Positions 55,467 through 64,000 are shown, counted from the stretch's first letter. The stretch is 64,000 bases of DNA from Roseibium sp. HPY-6 (GCF_040530035.1 NZ_JBEWCD010000002.1:2153793-2217792), one strand, 5' to 3'. Made by a program: numbers and translations. Notes: generated by a model from the letters alone, not told the origin.

Positions 55467-55504
55467 CTGTGTGCCTCCCGCACATCGGATCCAGCAGATA
55501 CAAC

Positions 55505-55548
55505 TGTCATTTTAAATTGACGCTCAAAAGTGTCAATTAATATTTACA
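55505..55548. promoter_or_regulatory. two PpsR/CrtJ sites upstream of bchC
   Basis: TGTCATTTTAAATTGACG (55505-55522, one mismatch) and TGTCAATTAATATTTACA (55531-55548, perfect TGT-N12-ACA) are 8 bp apart, the spacing used for cooperative PpsR/CrtJ binding at bchC of Rhodobacter. They lie between crtF and bchC. Confidence 0.85.
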
Positions 55549-55573
55549 CATTTTGACATAATGAGCGTGAAAA

Positions 55574-56773
55574 TCAGCGTTCCGCGAACACCAGCGTTGC
55601 CAAGAGGGGATTGTTGGTCTTGACGGTGCGGGGCTTGCTGAACCCGGATTCGGACAGCAATGCCTTGATTTCCGCATCGCTCCTGCAGCGCCCGGACCCC
55701 ATGGCAAGAAAATAGAAGCTGAAATAGACAGCCGCGAGCCGAGCGCCTTCCGATGGGCCGGCCATCGCCTCGGCAATCATCAGTTTTGTGCCGGGCCGGA
55801 GAGAGGCATGCAGGTTCTTAAGTATGTCCCGAACACGATCATCATCATGGTCGCATAGGATTCGAACGAGGCAGACGCAGTCGGCCATGCCCGGTATCGG
55901 ACTGCTTGCAAAGTCTCCGCCATGAACGCTCGCCCTTTTTTCAAGGCCATTGGCTGACAGGTTTTCACGCGCCAGATCGGCGACGACCGGCAAGTCGAAC
56001 AGATGCAGATGTAGGTTCGGGTGCCGCTCGGCGCACGCTGTCAGGAAGCTGCCGTCTCCGCCACCGACATCCAGGATCGATCCGTATGCGCCGAAGTCAT
56101 TCGCGTCCAAAATGCAATCAGCGAGCATGCTCTGGCTGCTGTGCATCAGAGCAGAATAGTCTTGGGCCGTATCTTCATTCAGTTCAAGCGTTTGCCTGCC
56201 GCGCGCATACGCCCAGAACGACTTCAAGCGTGTCTCTTTTTCCGGGTTCTTCAGAAGGTCTTCGGGCGTATCAAGGTCCCTGTAAAGCAACTCATGGTGC
56301 AGGACCATCTGTCTTATGCCCTGATCGCCGGCCACGACCGCACCGGCATCGTCTAGCATCCAGGATCCCGGCTCAACTTGTGTCACAAGATCCAGCCGCT
56401 CCGCCTGTTCGAGGAGGAGTTGCATTTTGTCGGGCCCGATTCCGCTTGCGCGTGCCAGTTGCTCTGCTGACCGGGGACCTTTCTCAAGCTGCTCGAAAAC
56501 ACCCAGCCTGACGCAGGTGCTTAGCACCTGACTGAAGACGAAACCTGCCGTCAGACGAAAGAGGGCTGCGGCCTTCCGGTTGGCAATGGAGCGCAATCCC
56601 GGGATGCGCATGATCCAGTTCCGAAAACTTGCCGATGCAATTTTGCGATTGCGCCAGTTTCGAATGCGAACGGCGCGCTGGGACAGGCGCTTTTCTGCCT
56701 CCTGGTAGAGGGGGGCAGTGGATGGCAGGCTCAATTCGGGGGCTGTGCCTTCGTCGTTTCTGCTTGTTGCCAC
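55574..56773 (-). CDS. crtF: demethylspheroidene/hydroxycarotenoid O-methyltransferase
   Basis: The 399-residue SAM-dependent O-methyltransferase methylates the hydroxyl made by CrtC. The N-terminal dimerisation region has FVFSQVLSTCVRLGVFEQLE, the SAM motif is SILDVGGGDGSFLTACAERH, and a C-terminal SGFSKPRTVKTNNPLL follows. It is coupled to crtE, 21 bp downstream of its stop. Its product supports a spirilloxanthin- or spheroidene-type carotenoid. Confidence 0.93.
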   Translation of the reverse strand: MATSRNDEGTAPELSLPSTAPLYQEAEKRLSQRAVRIRNWRNRKIASASFRNWIMRIPGLRSIANRKAAALFRLTAGFVFSQVLSTCVRLGVFEQLEKGPRSAEQLARASGIGPDKMQLLLEQAERLDLVTQVEPGSWMLDDAGAVVAGDQGIRQMVLHHELLYRDLDTPEDLLKNPEKETRLKSFWAYARGRQTLELNEDTAQDYSALMHSSQSMLADCILDANDFGAYGSILDVGGGDGSFLTACAERHPNLHLHLFDLPVVADLARENLSANGLEKRASVHGGDFASSPIPGMADCVCLVRILCDHDDDRVRDILKNLHASLRPGTKLMIAEAMAGPSEGARLAAVYFSFYFLAMGSGRCRSDAEIKALLSESGFSKPRTVKTNNPLLATLVFAER

Positions 56774-56794
56774 TTTCTGCTCCGTTTGGCGACC

Positions 56795-57664
56795 TCAGGC
56801 AGCGCTTGCCGCGAGCTTCTTCGGCATCAGTCTCTTCGCTTCCTTGTGGATCATGGCTCTGAGCATGTCCGATCCGCGGCATTCGGGAACACTGTCCGCG
56901 GCCTGGAGAACGAGGCTGTGCAGATGTTTCATCGCGCCTTCCAAGCCAAGTTCCGCCACCAGGTTCGGCTTCCCGTTCGCCTGATCCTGTCCCGCCGGTT
57001 TTCCCATGCTGCCATTGTCATCCATGGCGTCATAGAGGTCGTCGGCTGCCTGATAGGCGGCTCCGAGGGCGTCGGCCAGGGCGTACCATTCGAGTGGGTT
57101 CCCATTGGAAGAAAGTGCGCCGGTTGAAACCGCACCGGTGAAAAGTGAGGCCGTTTTGGCGCGATGATAGGCGGCAATCTTGATTTCCGGTTCGCTTTCC
57201 CACGCCTGTCCCGCAACCAGCCCATAGGGCGAGCCGACCGCGTTCGCGATGGTCGAGACGAGGGGCGCGGTCAGGTCTGGTGCGTGCTGGGTTTCCCGCG
57301 CGACGGTTTCGAAGGCACTCACGATGAGGCCGTCGCCGACCAGCACGGCGATCTCCTCGCCAAATTCGACATGTACCGACGGTTTGCCGCGCCTCGTGTC
57401 CGCATTGTCGAAACAGGGTAAATCGTCATGAACCAGCGAAGCGCAGTGCAAGAGTTCGATCGCTGTCGCAGCAGCCGTTGCCACTTTCGGATCGCGGTCG
57501 CCGCATGCGAGCGCCACTGCGAGACACAGTCTGGGGCGAATGCGGGCGCCTCCTGGGAAAACGGCGTATCGGAAGGCATCGGATAGTTTTTGAGGGCACC
57601 CATTCGCAGTGGCGTAGCGTATGGCTGCTTGCATCCCGGTTTCGATGCGATCCGACAGGTCCAT
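56795..57664 (-). CDS. crtE: geranylgeranyl diphosphate synthase
   Basis: The 289-residue polyprenyl synthase makes C20 GGPP for phytoene and the BChl tail. Its first Asp-rich motif is VHDDLPCFDNADTRRG and its second is QAADDLYDAMDD. ATG 57664 follows GAGGAG. The frame is open to 57847, but the extra 61 residues run through the PpsR operators and are a shadow. It faces crtD across a 103-bp divergent promoter. Confidence 0.95.
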   Translation of the reverse strand: MDLSDRIETGMQAAIRYATANGCPQKLSDAFRYAVFPGGARIRPRLCLAVALACGDRDPKVATAAATAIELLHCASLVHDDLPCFDNADTRRGKPSVHVEFGEEIAVLVGDGLIVSAFETVARETQHAPDLTAPLVSTIANAVGSPYGLVAGQAWESEPEIKIAAYHRAKTASLFTGAVSTGALSSNGNPLEWYALADALGAAYQAADDLYDAMDDNGSMGKPAGQDQANGKPNLVAELGLEGAMKHLHSLVLQAADSVPECRGSDMLRAMIHKEAKRLMPKKLAASAA

Positions 57665-57690
57665 GGAGCCACTCCTCAATTTAGCATGGA

Positions 57691-57732
57691 TGTCAATTTT
57701 ATTTGACGTTATACTGTCAATTAAGAGTGACA
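57691..57732. promoter_or_regulatory. two PpsR/CrtJ sites in the crtE/crtD divergent promoter
   Basis: TGTCAATTTTATTTGACG (57691-57708, one mismatch) and TGTCAATTAAGAGTGACA (57715-57732, perfect) are separated by 6 bp between the divergent crtE and crtD starts. One operator pair could silence both. Confidence 0.85.
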
Positions 57733-57767
57733 CATTGCATTGAAATGTCAACTTCAAGGACCGCGTT

Positions 57768-59375
57768 GTGGGCAAGATGCCGGAAACTAAGGTCGTGATC
57801 ATTGGAGCCGGTATGGGCGGCCTCGCGGCGGCACTACGCCTGGCCAACGCCGGTGTCTCCGTGACCGTGCTCGAGGCAGCGGCCGCGCCGGGCGGAAAAA
57901 TGCGTCAGGTGGAGGCAGGTGGCCAGGCCTTTGACGCTGGACCTACCGTTCTGACGATGAAGTGGGTCTTCGACGACTTGCTGTCGGGCTTGGACACCAG
58001 TCTGGAAGACGAAATTTCACTGGAAAAGGCTGATTTGCTCGCCAGACACTATTGGAAGAGTGCCGCTGCTCTCGATTTGTTTGCCGACGTTGAGAAAAGC
58101 GCACACGCGATCGGAAATTTTTCCGGGCGGGAAGACGCGGCCGGGTATCGAATGTTTGCTGCGGACAGCAAGCGTGTCTTCGAAACGCTCAAGGACACCT
58201 TTATCAGCGCGTCCAGACCCAATCCGGTGACACTGTCCCATCGGATCGGATTTCACAGGATCGCGGACATGTTGGCGCTGCGCCCGTTCTCGACTTTGTG
58301 GACGGCCTTGGGCGGCTATTTCTCTGATCCGCGGCTGAGACAGCTCTTTGGGCGCTATGCAACCTATTGCGGGTCTTCTCCCTATGCGGCGCCTGCAACG
58401 CTTATGCTTGTTGCGCATGTTGAGCAGGCAGGGGTCTGGATCCCCAAGGGTGGCATGCATGGCATCGCAAGCCGCTTTCAGGCGTTGGCCGAGACCTACG
58501 GTGTCAGGTTTCGTTTTGGGGCCCGCGTGAATCAGATCGAGACGGATGGTTCTGGACGCAAGGTCGCGGCCGTACGACTGTCGTCGGGCGAGGTCATCGA
58601 GGCCGACCGGATCATTTTCAATGGCGATGTCAGTGCGCTCAAGGACCTGCTGACACCCGCTTCGGGAAAGGGTTACAAGAAAGTGCCCGACGAGAAACGC
58701 TCCCAATCGGCTCTGGTCTCGTGCGGACTGGCGATCGCCGAGGGCGTGCCGTTGACACATCACACGGTCTTTTTCTCAGATCACTATGAAGCCGAGTTCC
58801 GGTCGGTTTTTCAGGATCGTGCAGCCCCGGCGGATCCCACGGTCTATGTTTGCGCACAAGACCGGAACAGCTCTGGCGGCATCCATTCTGCCGGCCCGCA
58901 AACGAGCCGAGAGCGCATTTACTGCCTTATGAATCTGCCGGCTGACGGCGACACCCACAGCTATTCGACAAGCGAGTTGGAGCAATGCCTCACAGCGATG
59001 GACCGCCGGCTGGCGAAGAACGGATTGACGCTTCACAGAGACCGGAAAGCCCAGGTTCTGACGGCGCCGGACGGGTTCAACAAGCTCTTCCCGGCAACAG
59101 GCGGCGCACTCTACGGTCAGGCCTCGCACGGCTGGATGGCGTCGTTCAGCCGGTTGGGGGCGACGGGCAAGCTGGCGGGGCTCTATCTGGCCGGAGGCAG
59201 CGTGCATCCGGGACCGGGCATCCCGATGGCCGCGCTGTCGGGGAAACTGGCAGCCGAACAGGTGATGGCGGATGCCGCTATGACCGGCCGGTTCCACCGG
59301 GCGGCTATCAGTGGTGGTATGTCGACGCGACCAGCAACTGCGGCACCTACGCCCTCACGGTCATTGCCTTCATAG
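57768..59375 (+). CDS. crtD: hydroxyneurosporene/methoxyneurosporene desaturase
   Basis: The 535-residue FAD-dependent carotenoid 3,4-desaturase of the CrtI/CrtD type has an FAD motif (VVIIGAGMGGLAAALRLA) and the C-terminal GLYLAGGSVHPGPGIPMAAL signature. The GTG at 57768 is chosen because AAGGA lies 7 nt upstream; ATG 57777 is the alternative. The 3' part overlaps the conserved start of crtC, which is read in a different frame. Confidence 0.92.
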   Translation: MGKMPETKVVIIGAGMGGLAAALRLANAGVSVTVLEAAAAPGGKMRQVEAGGQAFDAGPTVLTMKWVFDDLLSGLDTSLEDEISLEKADLLARHYWKSAAALDLFADVEKSAHAIGNFSGREDAAGYRMFAADSKRVFETLKDTFISASRPNPVTLSHRIGFHRIADMLALRPFSTLWTALGGYFSDPRLRQLFGRYATYCGSSPYAAPATLMLVAHVEQAGVWIPKGGMHGIASRFQALAETYGVRFRFGARVNQIETDGSGRKVAAVRLSSGEVIEADRIIFNGDVSALKDLLTPASGKGYKKVPDEKRSQSALVSCGLAIAEGVPLTHHTVFFSDHYEAEFRSVFQDRAAPADPTVYVCAQDRNSSGGIHSAGPQTSRERIYCLMNLPADGDTHSYSTSELEQCLTAMDRRLAKNGLTLHRDRKAQVLTAPDGFNKLFPATGGALYGQASHGWMASFSRLGATGKLAGLYLAGGSVHPGPGIPMAALSGKLAAEQVMADAAMTGRFHRAAISGGMSTRPATAAPTPSRSLPS

Positions 59376-60217
59376 GATCTGTGTTTTCTCCATACTACCA
59401 TCTGTCCGGCCGCAAGGAGCCGGAGAACCACGTGGCGTTCAACGTCGCGCTCTATCAGCCCTCCGGAAACGTCTGGGCAATGACTGAACGCGGATCGAAA
59501 AGCCTGGTCCGCAACGCCAGGGGGCTTCGGATCGGGAACAGCGGCCTAAGCTGGTCCGATGGCGGATTGGAATTGGAATTCAAAGAAACGGCGCTTCCCT
59601 GGCCCGGACATCGATTGTTGCCGCGGCGGTTCACGGGTCGCATCCGTCTGGAGCCGGAGTTTCTGCATTTGAAGCCGTTCAGTCTGGATGCGGAGGGCTG
59701 TCATGTGTGGTGGCCACTGGTCCCCCAGGCGCGGATAAAGGTCGAGTGCGATCTTCTCCCGGGCGGCGGCTGGGAAGGGGAGGCGTACCACGACCTCAAC
59801 TTCGGATCACGTCCGCTCGAAAGCGATTTCACGTCCTGGGACTGGGCTCGTGGGCGGGCAGGAGACAAGAAGACGATCGTTCTTTACGACGCCAAAATGC
59901 GCAAGGGTGAACAGCGCACACTTGGCCTGGTTTTTTCCGCCGGACGCGACGCCGAAACAATTGAGTTGCCGCCCCGAACATGCTTGCCACGCGGGGCGTG
60001 GGGTATACGCGGCAACATACATTGTGATGAAGCGGCCAGCCCAAGCAGGTCGAGACGTTTGGAAGACACGCCTTTCTACACACGGTCGCTCGTCGAGACG
60101 ACCCTTGAAGGAGAAAGGCTCAACATGGTGCATGAGACGCTTGATTGCACGCGCCTTGCCAATCCGTTCGTGCGAATGATGCTGCCGTTCAGGATGCCCA
60201 GAAACACCAGGAGTTAA
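59279..60217 (+). CDS. crtC: carotenoid 1,2-hydratase, start codon not resolved
   Basis: CrtC adds water to the end of neurosporene/lycopene-type carotenes. The conserved reading frame begins with YDRPVPPGGYQWWYVDATS (given here from 59279) and includes FIGSVFSPYYHLSGRKEP, WWPLVPQARIKVECDLLPGG, YHDLNFGSRPLE and WDWARG. The frame has no ATG/GTG/TTG between 58988 and 59389. The only ATG is at 58985, deep inside crtD, and the preceding ~98 residues look like a crtD shadow. Possible starts are that ATG, a rare ATT (59363, 284 residues, near the length of Rhodobacter CrtC), a GTG at 59390, or a -1 frameshift from crtD. Confidence 0.88.
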   Translation, partial: YDRPVPPGGYQWWYVDATSNCGTYALTVIAFIGSVFSPYYHLSGRKEPENHVAFNVALYQPSGNVWAMTERGSKSLVRNARGLRIGNSGLSWSDGGLELEFKETALPWPGHRLLPRRFTGRIRLEPEFLHLKPFSLDAEGCHVWWPLVPQARIKVECDLLPGGGWEGEAYHDLNFGSRPLESDFTSWDWARGRAGDKKTIVLYDAKMRKGEQRTLGLVFSAGRDAETIELPPRTCLPRGAWGIRGNIHCDEAASPSRSRRLEDTPFYTRSLVETTLEGERLNMVHETLDCTRLANPFVRMMLPFRMPRNTRS

Positions 60218-60245
60218 GTCCGTTAGCGGCTGGATTTGCCGCGTT

Positions 60246-61430
60246 TCACGTCAGCCTTGCCGCGCGTTGCCGCGCCGCCAGTTTGTGGAAGCGTACATCC
60301 TGCCGGCTTTCGTTTTGTAGCCGGATCAGCAGACACAACAATCGCTCAGACGAGGAAGCGTCTGGCAGCCCGTTCGACTGAACCGATTTTTTGGCCTTGG
60401 CGATTGAGAAGGAGCGGGCGGCTGCATTGACGAGTCCGGCTGCCGCCGGGTCGGCAGCCGCTTCCCGTGCTTGTTTTGCGCTGGCGCTTCGGTCTGTGGC
60501 GGGCCGGCGCGCAGCCGCCAGAAGCGAGACCTTCCGCATCAGGCTTGTGTGCGCCCTTTGCGTCACGCTGTCATACCCGTTCGCGACGATCTCGGTACCG
60601 ATCTCTTCATAGATGAGAGCGGCGGACCGGATCGCATGCCGGCAATCGGACGGAAGTGCAGAAATGCCGGCATGGCCGAGGCGGTAGTGACGGTTTGCTT
60701 CTTGCAACAGGCGCTTCACGACCTGACCTATCTCGGGGCAAAACCGGGGTGACACCAGGAACGTCTGCGGATTGATCCCATGTTGGTCGAGCCAATCCAT
60801 CGGCAGATAGATGCGCCCGTTTCGCGCATCTTCACCGACATCCCTGGCGATATTTGTGAGCTGCATCGCAATGCCGAGGTCTGCGGCCCGGGCAAGATGG
60901 TCCGGCTCGCCGGTGCGCATGAGAAGAGCCATCATCAGGCCGACGGTCGCTGCAACGCCCGTTGCGTATTCCTTCACGTCTTCCAGTGTCCGGTAGGTTC
61001 GCTTGGAAATGTCCATTTCAAAGCCGTCGAGCAATGCAGCGGGAATACACCTGGGTATGGCGTAGTCTCTGACAGTCTTTTGAAAAGCTCGGTCGCATGG
61101 ATAGTCCGCCGGGGTGCCCCGGTAGATAAGGTCGAGCCTTTCTCTCAATTGCTGAAGCGAGTGCCTGTCCGAACGCGGATCGTCGATCAGGTCATCCGAA
61201 TGGCGGCAGAACGCATAAAGCGCAACGGCTGCTTTTCGGGTTTCGGGAGGCAGCAGCAACGAGGCAAGGTGAAAGGACTTTGAGCCTTTGCGGATGGATG
61301 CGGTGCAGGCATTCAGGTCGCTGCGGTAGCGTGAGAGACCATAGCGCTTGTCGGAGGAGTCCAGTGCGTTCTTTGCGTGAAGCGCAAAGGGCTCAAAGCC
61401 TTCCAGCGCACTCTGGCTGACCTTGTTCAT
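60246..61430 (-). CDS. crtB: phytoene synthase
   Basis: The 394-residue squalene/phytoene-synthase-fold protein condenses two GGPP. Motifs are FCRHSDDLIDDPRSDR (first Asp-rich motif) and QLTNIARDVGEDARNGRIYL (second). The C-terminal ~60 residues after ~330 are polar and Ala/Ser rich, longer than usual. ATG 61430 overlaps the crtI stop. The frame is open to 61556, but that part lies within crtI. Confidence 0.94.
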   Translation of the reverse strand: MNKVSQSALEGFEPFALHAKNALDSSDKRYGLSRYRSDLNACTASIRKGSKSFHLASLLLPPETRKAAVALYAFCRHSDDLIDDPRSDRHSLQQLRERLDLIYRGTPADYPCDRAFQKTVRDYAIPRCIPAALLDGFEMDISKRTYRTLEDVKEYATGVAATVGLMMALLMRTGEPDHLARAADLGIAMQLTNIARDVGEDARNGRIYLPMDWLDQHGINPQTFLVSPRFCPEIGQVVKRLLQEANRHYRLGHAGISALPSDCRHAIRSAALIYEEIGTEIVANGYDSVTQRAHTSLMRKVSLLAAARRPATDRSASAKQAREAAADPAAAGLVNAAARSFSIAKAKKSVQSNGLPDASSSERLLCLLIRLQNESRQDVRFHKLAARQRAARLT

Positions 61431-62992
61431 TCCGTTTCCCCCGCGCTTCGTCCGGATTGAACCAATGTCGCGGGATCGGGGACGAGGTCTGCCACGATTT
61501 GCGCCGAACAGACCACGCCGGGCAATCCTGCTCCAGGATGCGTCCCGGCTCCACACAGGTAGAGGTTCTCAAGTTCCTCGCTTTTGTTGTGCGGCCGGAA
61601 CCAGGAACTCTGGAGAAGTTTGGGCTCAAAGGAAAACGCAGCGCCCTGCCAGGACAGGAGGCGCTCGCGAAAGTCCACTGGTGTCAGGACGCGCGAACTC
61701 ACCACATGCTTGGAGAGGTCAGGCAACACCGTTTCTTCAAGCTGCGCTTCAATTTTCTTTCGATAGTTTTCGGCAAAGGTCGTCCAATCCGTACCGCTCG
61801 CCAGGTTGGGAACCGGGCTGAGGACATAAAACGCGTCACAGCCCTTCGGAGCGACGGACGGATCGTTGGCCGATGGACGGTGCAGATAGAGGCTGAAATC
61901 TTCCGCCAGGTGTTTCTTGATGAAGATATCTTCCAGCAGTCCCTTGTAGCGCGGTCCGAACAGCATCGTGTGATGACCGACATCGTCATAGCGGCGGTCG
62001 GTGCCGAAATACCAGACGAACAGGCTCATCGAGAAGTCGCCGCGTTTGATCTTGCGGTCGCTCCAGCGTTTGCGTGGGTAGTCTTTCAGGAGTTTTCCGT
62101 ATGTCATCGCCGAATCGCAATTGGACACAACGATGTCCGCAGGCACGGTCTCGCCGGACGCAAGACGGACACCTGTCGCCCTCTTGCCGTTGGTCAAAAT
62201 GGTTTCGACGGTCTCGTTCAGACGGATAGTGCCGTTGTTCTTTTCAACGAGGCCTGCAATTCCGTGGGCGAGTTTGTTTGTTCCGCCAATCGCATAGTGA
62301 ACGCCGTGCTTGCTCTCAAGATGCGCTATCAGGCAGTAAAAGGACGTTGTGGTGAACGGGTTACCGCCAATGAGAAGCGGATGAAATGAGAAGACTGACC
62401 GCAGTTTGTCGCTTTTGAAGTGCTTCTTGACGACACTGTAGACCGATCTGTATCCCCCGAGCCTGACGAGTTGCGCAAATGTGCTCAGCGTGAAAGCCAG
62501 GCTGTGAAACGGCTTGTCTGCAAGCTCCAGGAAAGCATACTCGTAGATTTGGCGGCTTTCTTCCATGAAAGTGCGGTATCCGGCCACATCATCGGGCTCG
62601 AAGCGAGCAATCTCCGCTTCCATTGCGGCCTGGTCTCCCGAATAGGTGAACACCGAGCCGTCGGAGAAACGGATCTTGTAAAACGGGTTGTTCTCGCGAA
62701 TATCCAGGTCATCCGCGAGTCTGCCACCGCAATCCGCCCAGAGCTTTTCGAAAAGCCACGGTGCGGTGATGATCGTCGGGCCGGCGTCAAACACAAACCC
62801 GTCCTGCCGGTAGACATAGGCGCGCCCGCCCGGTGCGTCCAGAGGATCGAAAACAGTTACCCGATACCCTCTTTTGCCCAAGAGGGCCGCGGCGGACAGC
62901 CCGCCGACGCCCGCCCCGATCACAACGGCGTGGGGCAAGCCTGGCTTGTCCGTTTCCGTGATCGTTGATGGAATGTCCGGGGCAATGTTCAC
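61427..62992 (-). CDS. crtI: phytoene desaturase
   Basis: The 521-residue FAD enzyme desaturates phytoene, three- or four-step. The FAD motif is AVVIGAGVGGLSAAALLGKR, with DAPGGRAYVYRQDGFVFDAG nearby, and the C-terminal signature is LYLCGAGTHPGAGLPGVVCS. It starts crtI-crtB behind a PpsR-type site 69 bp upstream. With CrtC, CrtD and CrtF it implies an acyclic methoxylated carotenoid such as spirilloxanthin or spheroidene. Confidence 0.95.
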   Translation of the reverse strand: MNIAPDIPSTITETDKPGLPHAVVIGAGVGGLSAAALLGKRGYRVTVFDPLDAPGGRAYVYRQDGFVFDAGPTIITAPWLFEKLWADCGGRLADDLDIRENNPFYKIRFSDGSVFTYSGDQAAMEAEIARFEPDDVAGYRTFMEESRQIYEYAFLELADKPFHSLAFTLSTFAQLVRLGGYRSVYSVVKKHFKSDKLRSVFSFHPLLIGGNPFTTTSFYCLIAHLESKHGVHYAIGGTNKLAHGIAGLVEKNNGTIRLNETVETILTNGKRATGVRLASGETVPADIVVSNCDSAMTYGKLLKDYPRKRWSDRKIKRGDFSMSLFVWYFGTDRRYDDVGHHTMLFGPRYKGLLEDIFIKKHLAEDFSLYLHRPSANDPSVAPKGCDAFYVLSPVPNLASGTDWTTFAENYRKKIEAQLEETVLPDLSKHVVSSRVLTPVDFRERLLSWQGAAFSFEPKLLQSSWFRPHNKSEELENLYLCGAGTHPGAGLPGVVCSAQIVADLVPDPATLVQSGRSAGETE

Positions 62993-63060
62993 GTTTGTGC
63001 TCCTTTCCCCATCGATCCGGCCTGGCTTGACGACCGCGTGCCAATCAGGCTCTTCCCTTG

Positions 63061-63102
63061 TGTAAATTTTAGTTTACACTTTTCTGTCTTAGAAAGAAGA
63101 CC
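63061..63102. promoter_or_regulatory. PpsR/CrtJ site (and weak second site) upstream of crtI
   Basis: TGTAAATTTTAGTTTACA (63061-63078) is a perfect TGT-N12-ACA with almost full symmetry. TGT-N12-ACC (63085-63102) is a weaker second half-match 6 bp away. They lie between the crtI start and the end of the upstream membrane-protein gene. Confidence 0.78.
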
Positions 63103-63110
63103 TTTTCGGA

Positions 63111-63890
63111 TTATTCTGCAGCATCCAGGTCGAGAGGCCTGCCGCTGGGAGGTCTTGCAGTCCTGTTCAGGAAACGACGGCTGACTTGATGGCGATGGTA
63201 GAAGATCAGTGCCAGACCGGTTGCAAGAGGGATCGCCCAGAGCCCGGGCGCGAGCGCGAGTTCCGGCATGAGGCGCACGGCGCCAAAGGCAAAGAAGGCC
63301 GTGTAGACCGAGATCCCGGTTCCAACGATCGCCTTGATATGTTCCAGCAGCCACTCGACCGGTCCTGGATCTGTCTTGAACAGGAACCAGACATTTGTTG
63401 CGACCGTCGCAAATCCGACCATGGAAATGCCAATCATCATCGGCTGCGCGATCAGGACACCCTGCAGCGCGCAATTTGCGGAAGCGATGAACAGCGCGAC
63501 CTGCAGTCCCCAGTTCAGAGGCGTCTGGTTTTTGCGCTGGTCCCGTTTGTTGACCGCGCAAAGCCAGCCATACCAGGCAAGGTTGACCGTCAGGAGCCCG
63601 AGATAAAGCATCATCCAGCCGAAGATCCCGCGGACGAGAACCGGATCGGAGAACTCCTCGTGGTGGACGAGATGCGGATGGGTCGCCATCGGGGCAATCA
63701 GCGTAAGTGTTGCCATCAGCATGGCGACCGTGCCGGTGAACAGCATGGCCGCGGCGAAAAGCCGGCCCCACCACCGGTGTCTATCTCCGCCTTTCTTGGC
63801 GAATACCGGAACCCAGAACCCGATCAGTCCAGGCGCACCAGTCGCGATATGAAGAGCGATGAACACTTTGAAGAGGTCATAAACGGTCAT
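63111..63890 (-). CDS. polytopic membrane protein, DUF2306-like, function unknown
   Basis: The 259-residue protein has about seven hydrophobic segments. HIATGAPGLIGFWVP and KGGDRHRWWGRLFAAAMLFT near the N-terminus resemble the DUF2306 (COG5395) pattern of membrane proteins. Several His residues (HPHLVHHEEF) may bind a metal or heme. It is upstream of crtI in the same direction, with no terminator seen between them, but its stop and the crtI PpsR sites suggest separate control. Any role in photosynthesis is unproven. Confidence 0.75.
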   Translation of the reverse strand: MTVYDLFKVFIALHIATGAPGLIGFWVPVFAKKGGDRHRWWGRLFAAAMLFTGTVAMLMATLTLIAPMATHPHLVHHEEFSDPVLVRGIFGWMMLYLGLLTVNLAWYGWLCAVNKRDQRKNQTPLNWGLQVALFIASANCALQGVLIAQPMMIGISMVGFATVATNVWFLFKTDPGPVEWLLEHIKAIVGTGISVYTAFFAFGAVRLMPELALAPGLWAIPLATGLALIFYHRHQVSRRFLNRTARPPSGRPLDLDAAE

Positions 63891-63942
63891 GGGTGCGGAT
63901 CTCCCGTGATGGCCTGCAACACCTTGAGGGTCGGAGGGAAAA

Positions 63943-64000
63943 ATGTCGGCAGCTGAGATCTACGTTCCTCCGCGCCCGTCGCGTTTGCCGCCCGTCATGG
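63943..64000 (+). CDS. start of an unidentified plus-strand gene, cut by window end
   Basis: ATG 63943 follows a GGAGGG ribosome site by about 5 nt and opens a frame beginning MSAAEIYVPPRPSRLPPVM that remains open to the window end. It is divergent from the membrane protein gene. It is too short to identify. Confidence 0.5.
   Translation, partial: MSAAEIYVPPRPSRLPPVM

Noticed and set aside
57665..57847. 61-residue N-terminal extension of crtE
   Set aside because: It covers the PpsR operators and the crtD start. The ATG at 57664 has a good ribosome site and gives the family length.
60218..60245. Weak hairpin GCGGC...GCCGC between crtC and crtB
   Set aside because: The stem has only five pairs and there is no T-run on either strand, so I do not call a terminator.

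Overview
The window is a 64-kb piece of an alphaproteobacterial chromosome. From about 17.3 kb to 63 kb it holds most of a bacteriochlorophyll a / carotenoid photosynthesis gene cluster. A pufQBALMC reaction-centre operon, puhABCE, both the O2-dependent (acsF) and the radical-SAM (bchE) ring-E cyclase, hemA and idi inside the cluster, and PpsR/PpaA control point to an aerobic anoxygenic or facultatively phototrophic member of the Rhodobacterales or a marine Stappiaceae/Roseibium-like lineage. That placement is inference. bchI, bchD, bchO, crtA, pufX and pucBA are not in the window.

Layout. (1) 1-8.6 kb, minus strand: a GntR/FCD regulator, a dipeptide-type ABC transporter (two ATPases, binding protein, two permeases), a gamma-glutamyltransferase-like enzyme and a DUF1028 protein cut by the window edge. 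This looks like one operon for uptake and hydrolysis of a gamma-glutamyl or peptide-like substrate, with a palindromic operator in front of the regulator. (2) 8.6-17.3 kb: a giant 2518-residue RTX protein. It has RTX repeats, Calx-beta, a von Willebrand type D domain, cadherin-like tandem domains and terminal RTX repeats. A full CtrA-type box lies upstream. A decayed 3' copy of bchJ lies on one side of it and intact bchJ on the other. (3) 17.3-23.1 kb, minus: bchE-bchJ behind PpsR and FNR-type sites, a B12-domain protein and dxs. (4) 23.1-30 kb: tspO (+), then bchG-pucC-like-bchP-small membrane gene (minus) and ppaA-ppsR (minus). (5) 30.1-46.4 kb, plus: bchF-N-B-H-L-M-lhaA-puhA-B-C-orf-acsF-puhE-hemA-idi, one long run of overlapping genes. 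(6) 46.5-57.7 kb, minus: crtE-crtF-bchC-X-Y-Z-pufQ-B-A-L-M-C, the classic superoperon, ending in a clear terminator. (7) 57.8-64 kb: crtD-crtC (+), crtI-crtB (minus), a membrane protein (minus) and the start of another plus-strand gene.

The genes supply isoprenoid precursors (dxs, idi, crtE), 5-aminolevulinate (hemA), bacteriochlorophyll a (bch genes, acsF), carotenoids (crt genes), reaction centre and LH1 (puf, puh), and their assembly and regulation (lhaA, pucC-like, puhBCE, ppsR, ppaA, tspO). Sites of the form TGT-N12-ACA, or one base off, stand before bchE, dxs, bchG, bchF/ppaA, bchC, crtE/crtD and crtI, so a PpsR regulon can be read from the sequence.

The most unusual points are the bchJ duplication flanking the RTX gene, the RTX/VWD architecture with a CtrA box, the lack of a standard start codon for crtC, a PufC without a lipobox, and a second B12-domain protein that keeps the HxxG motif.
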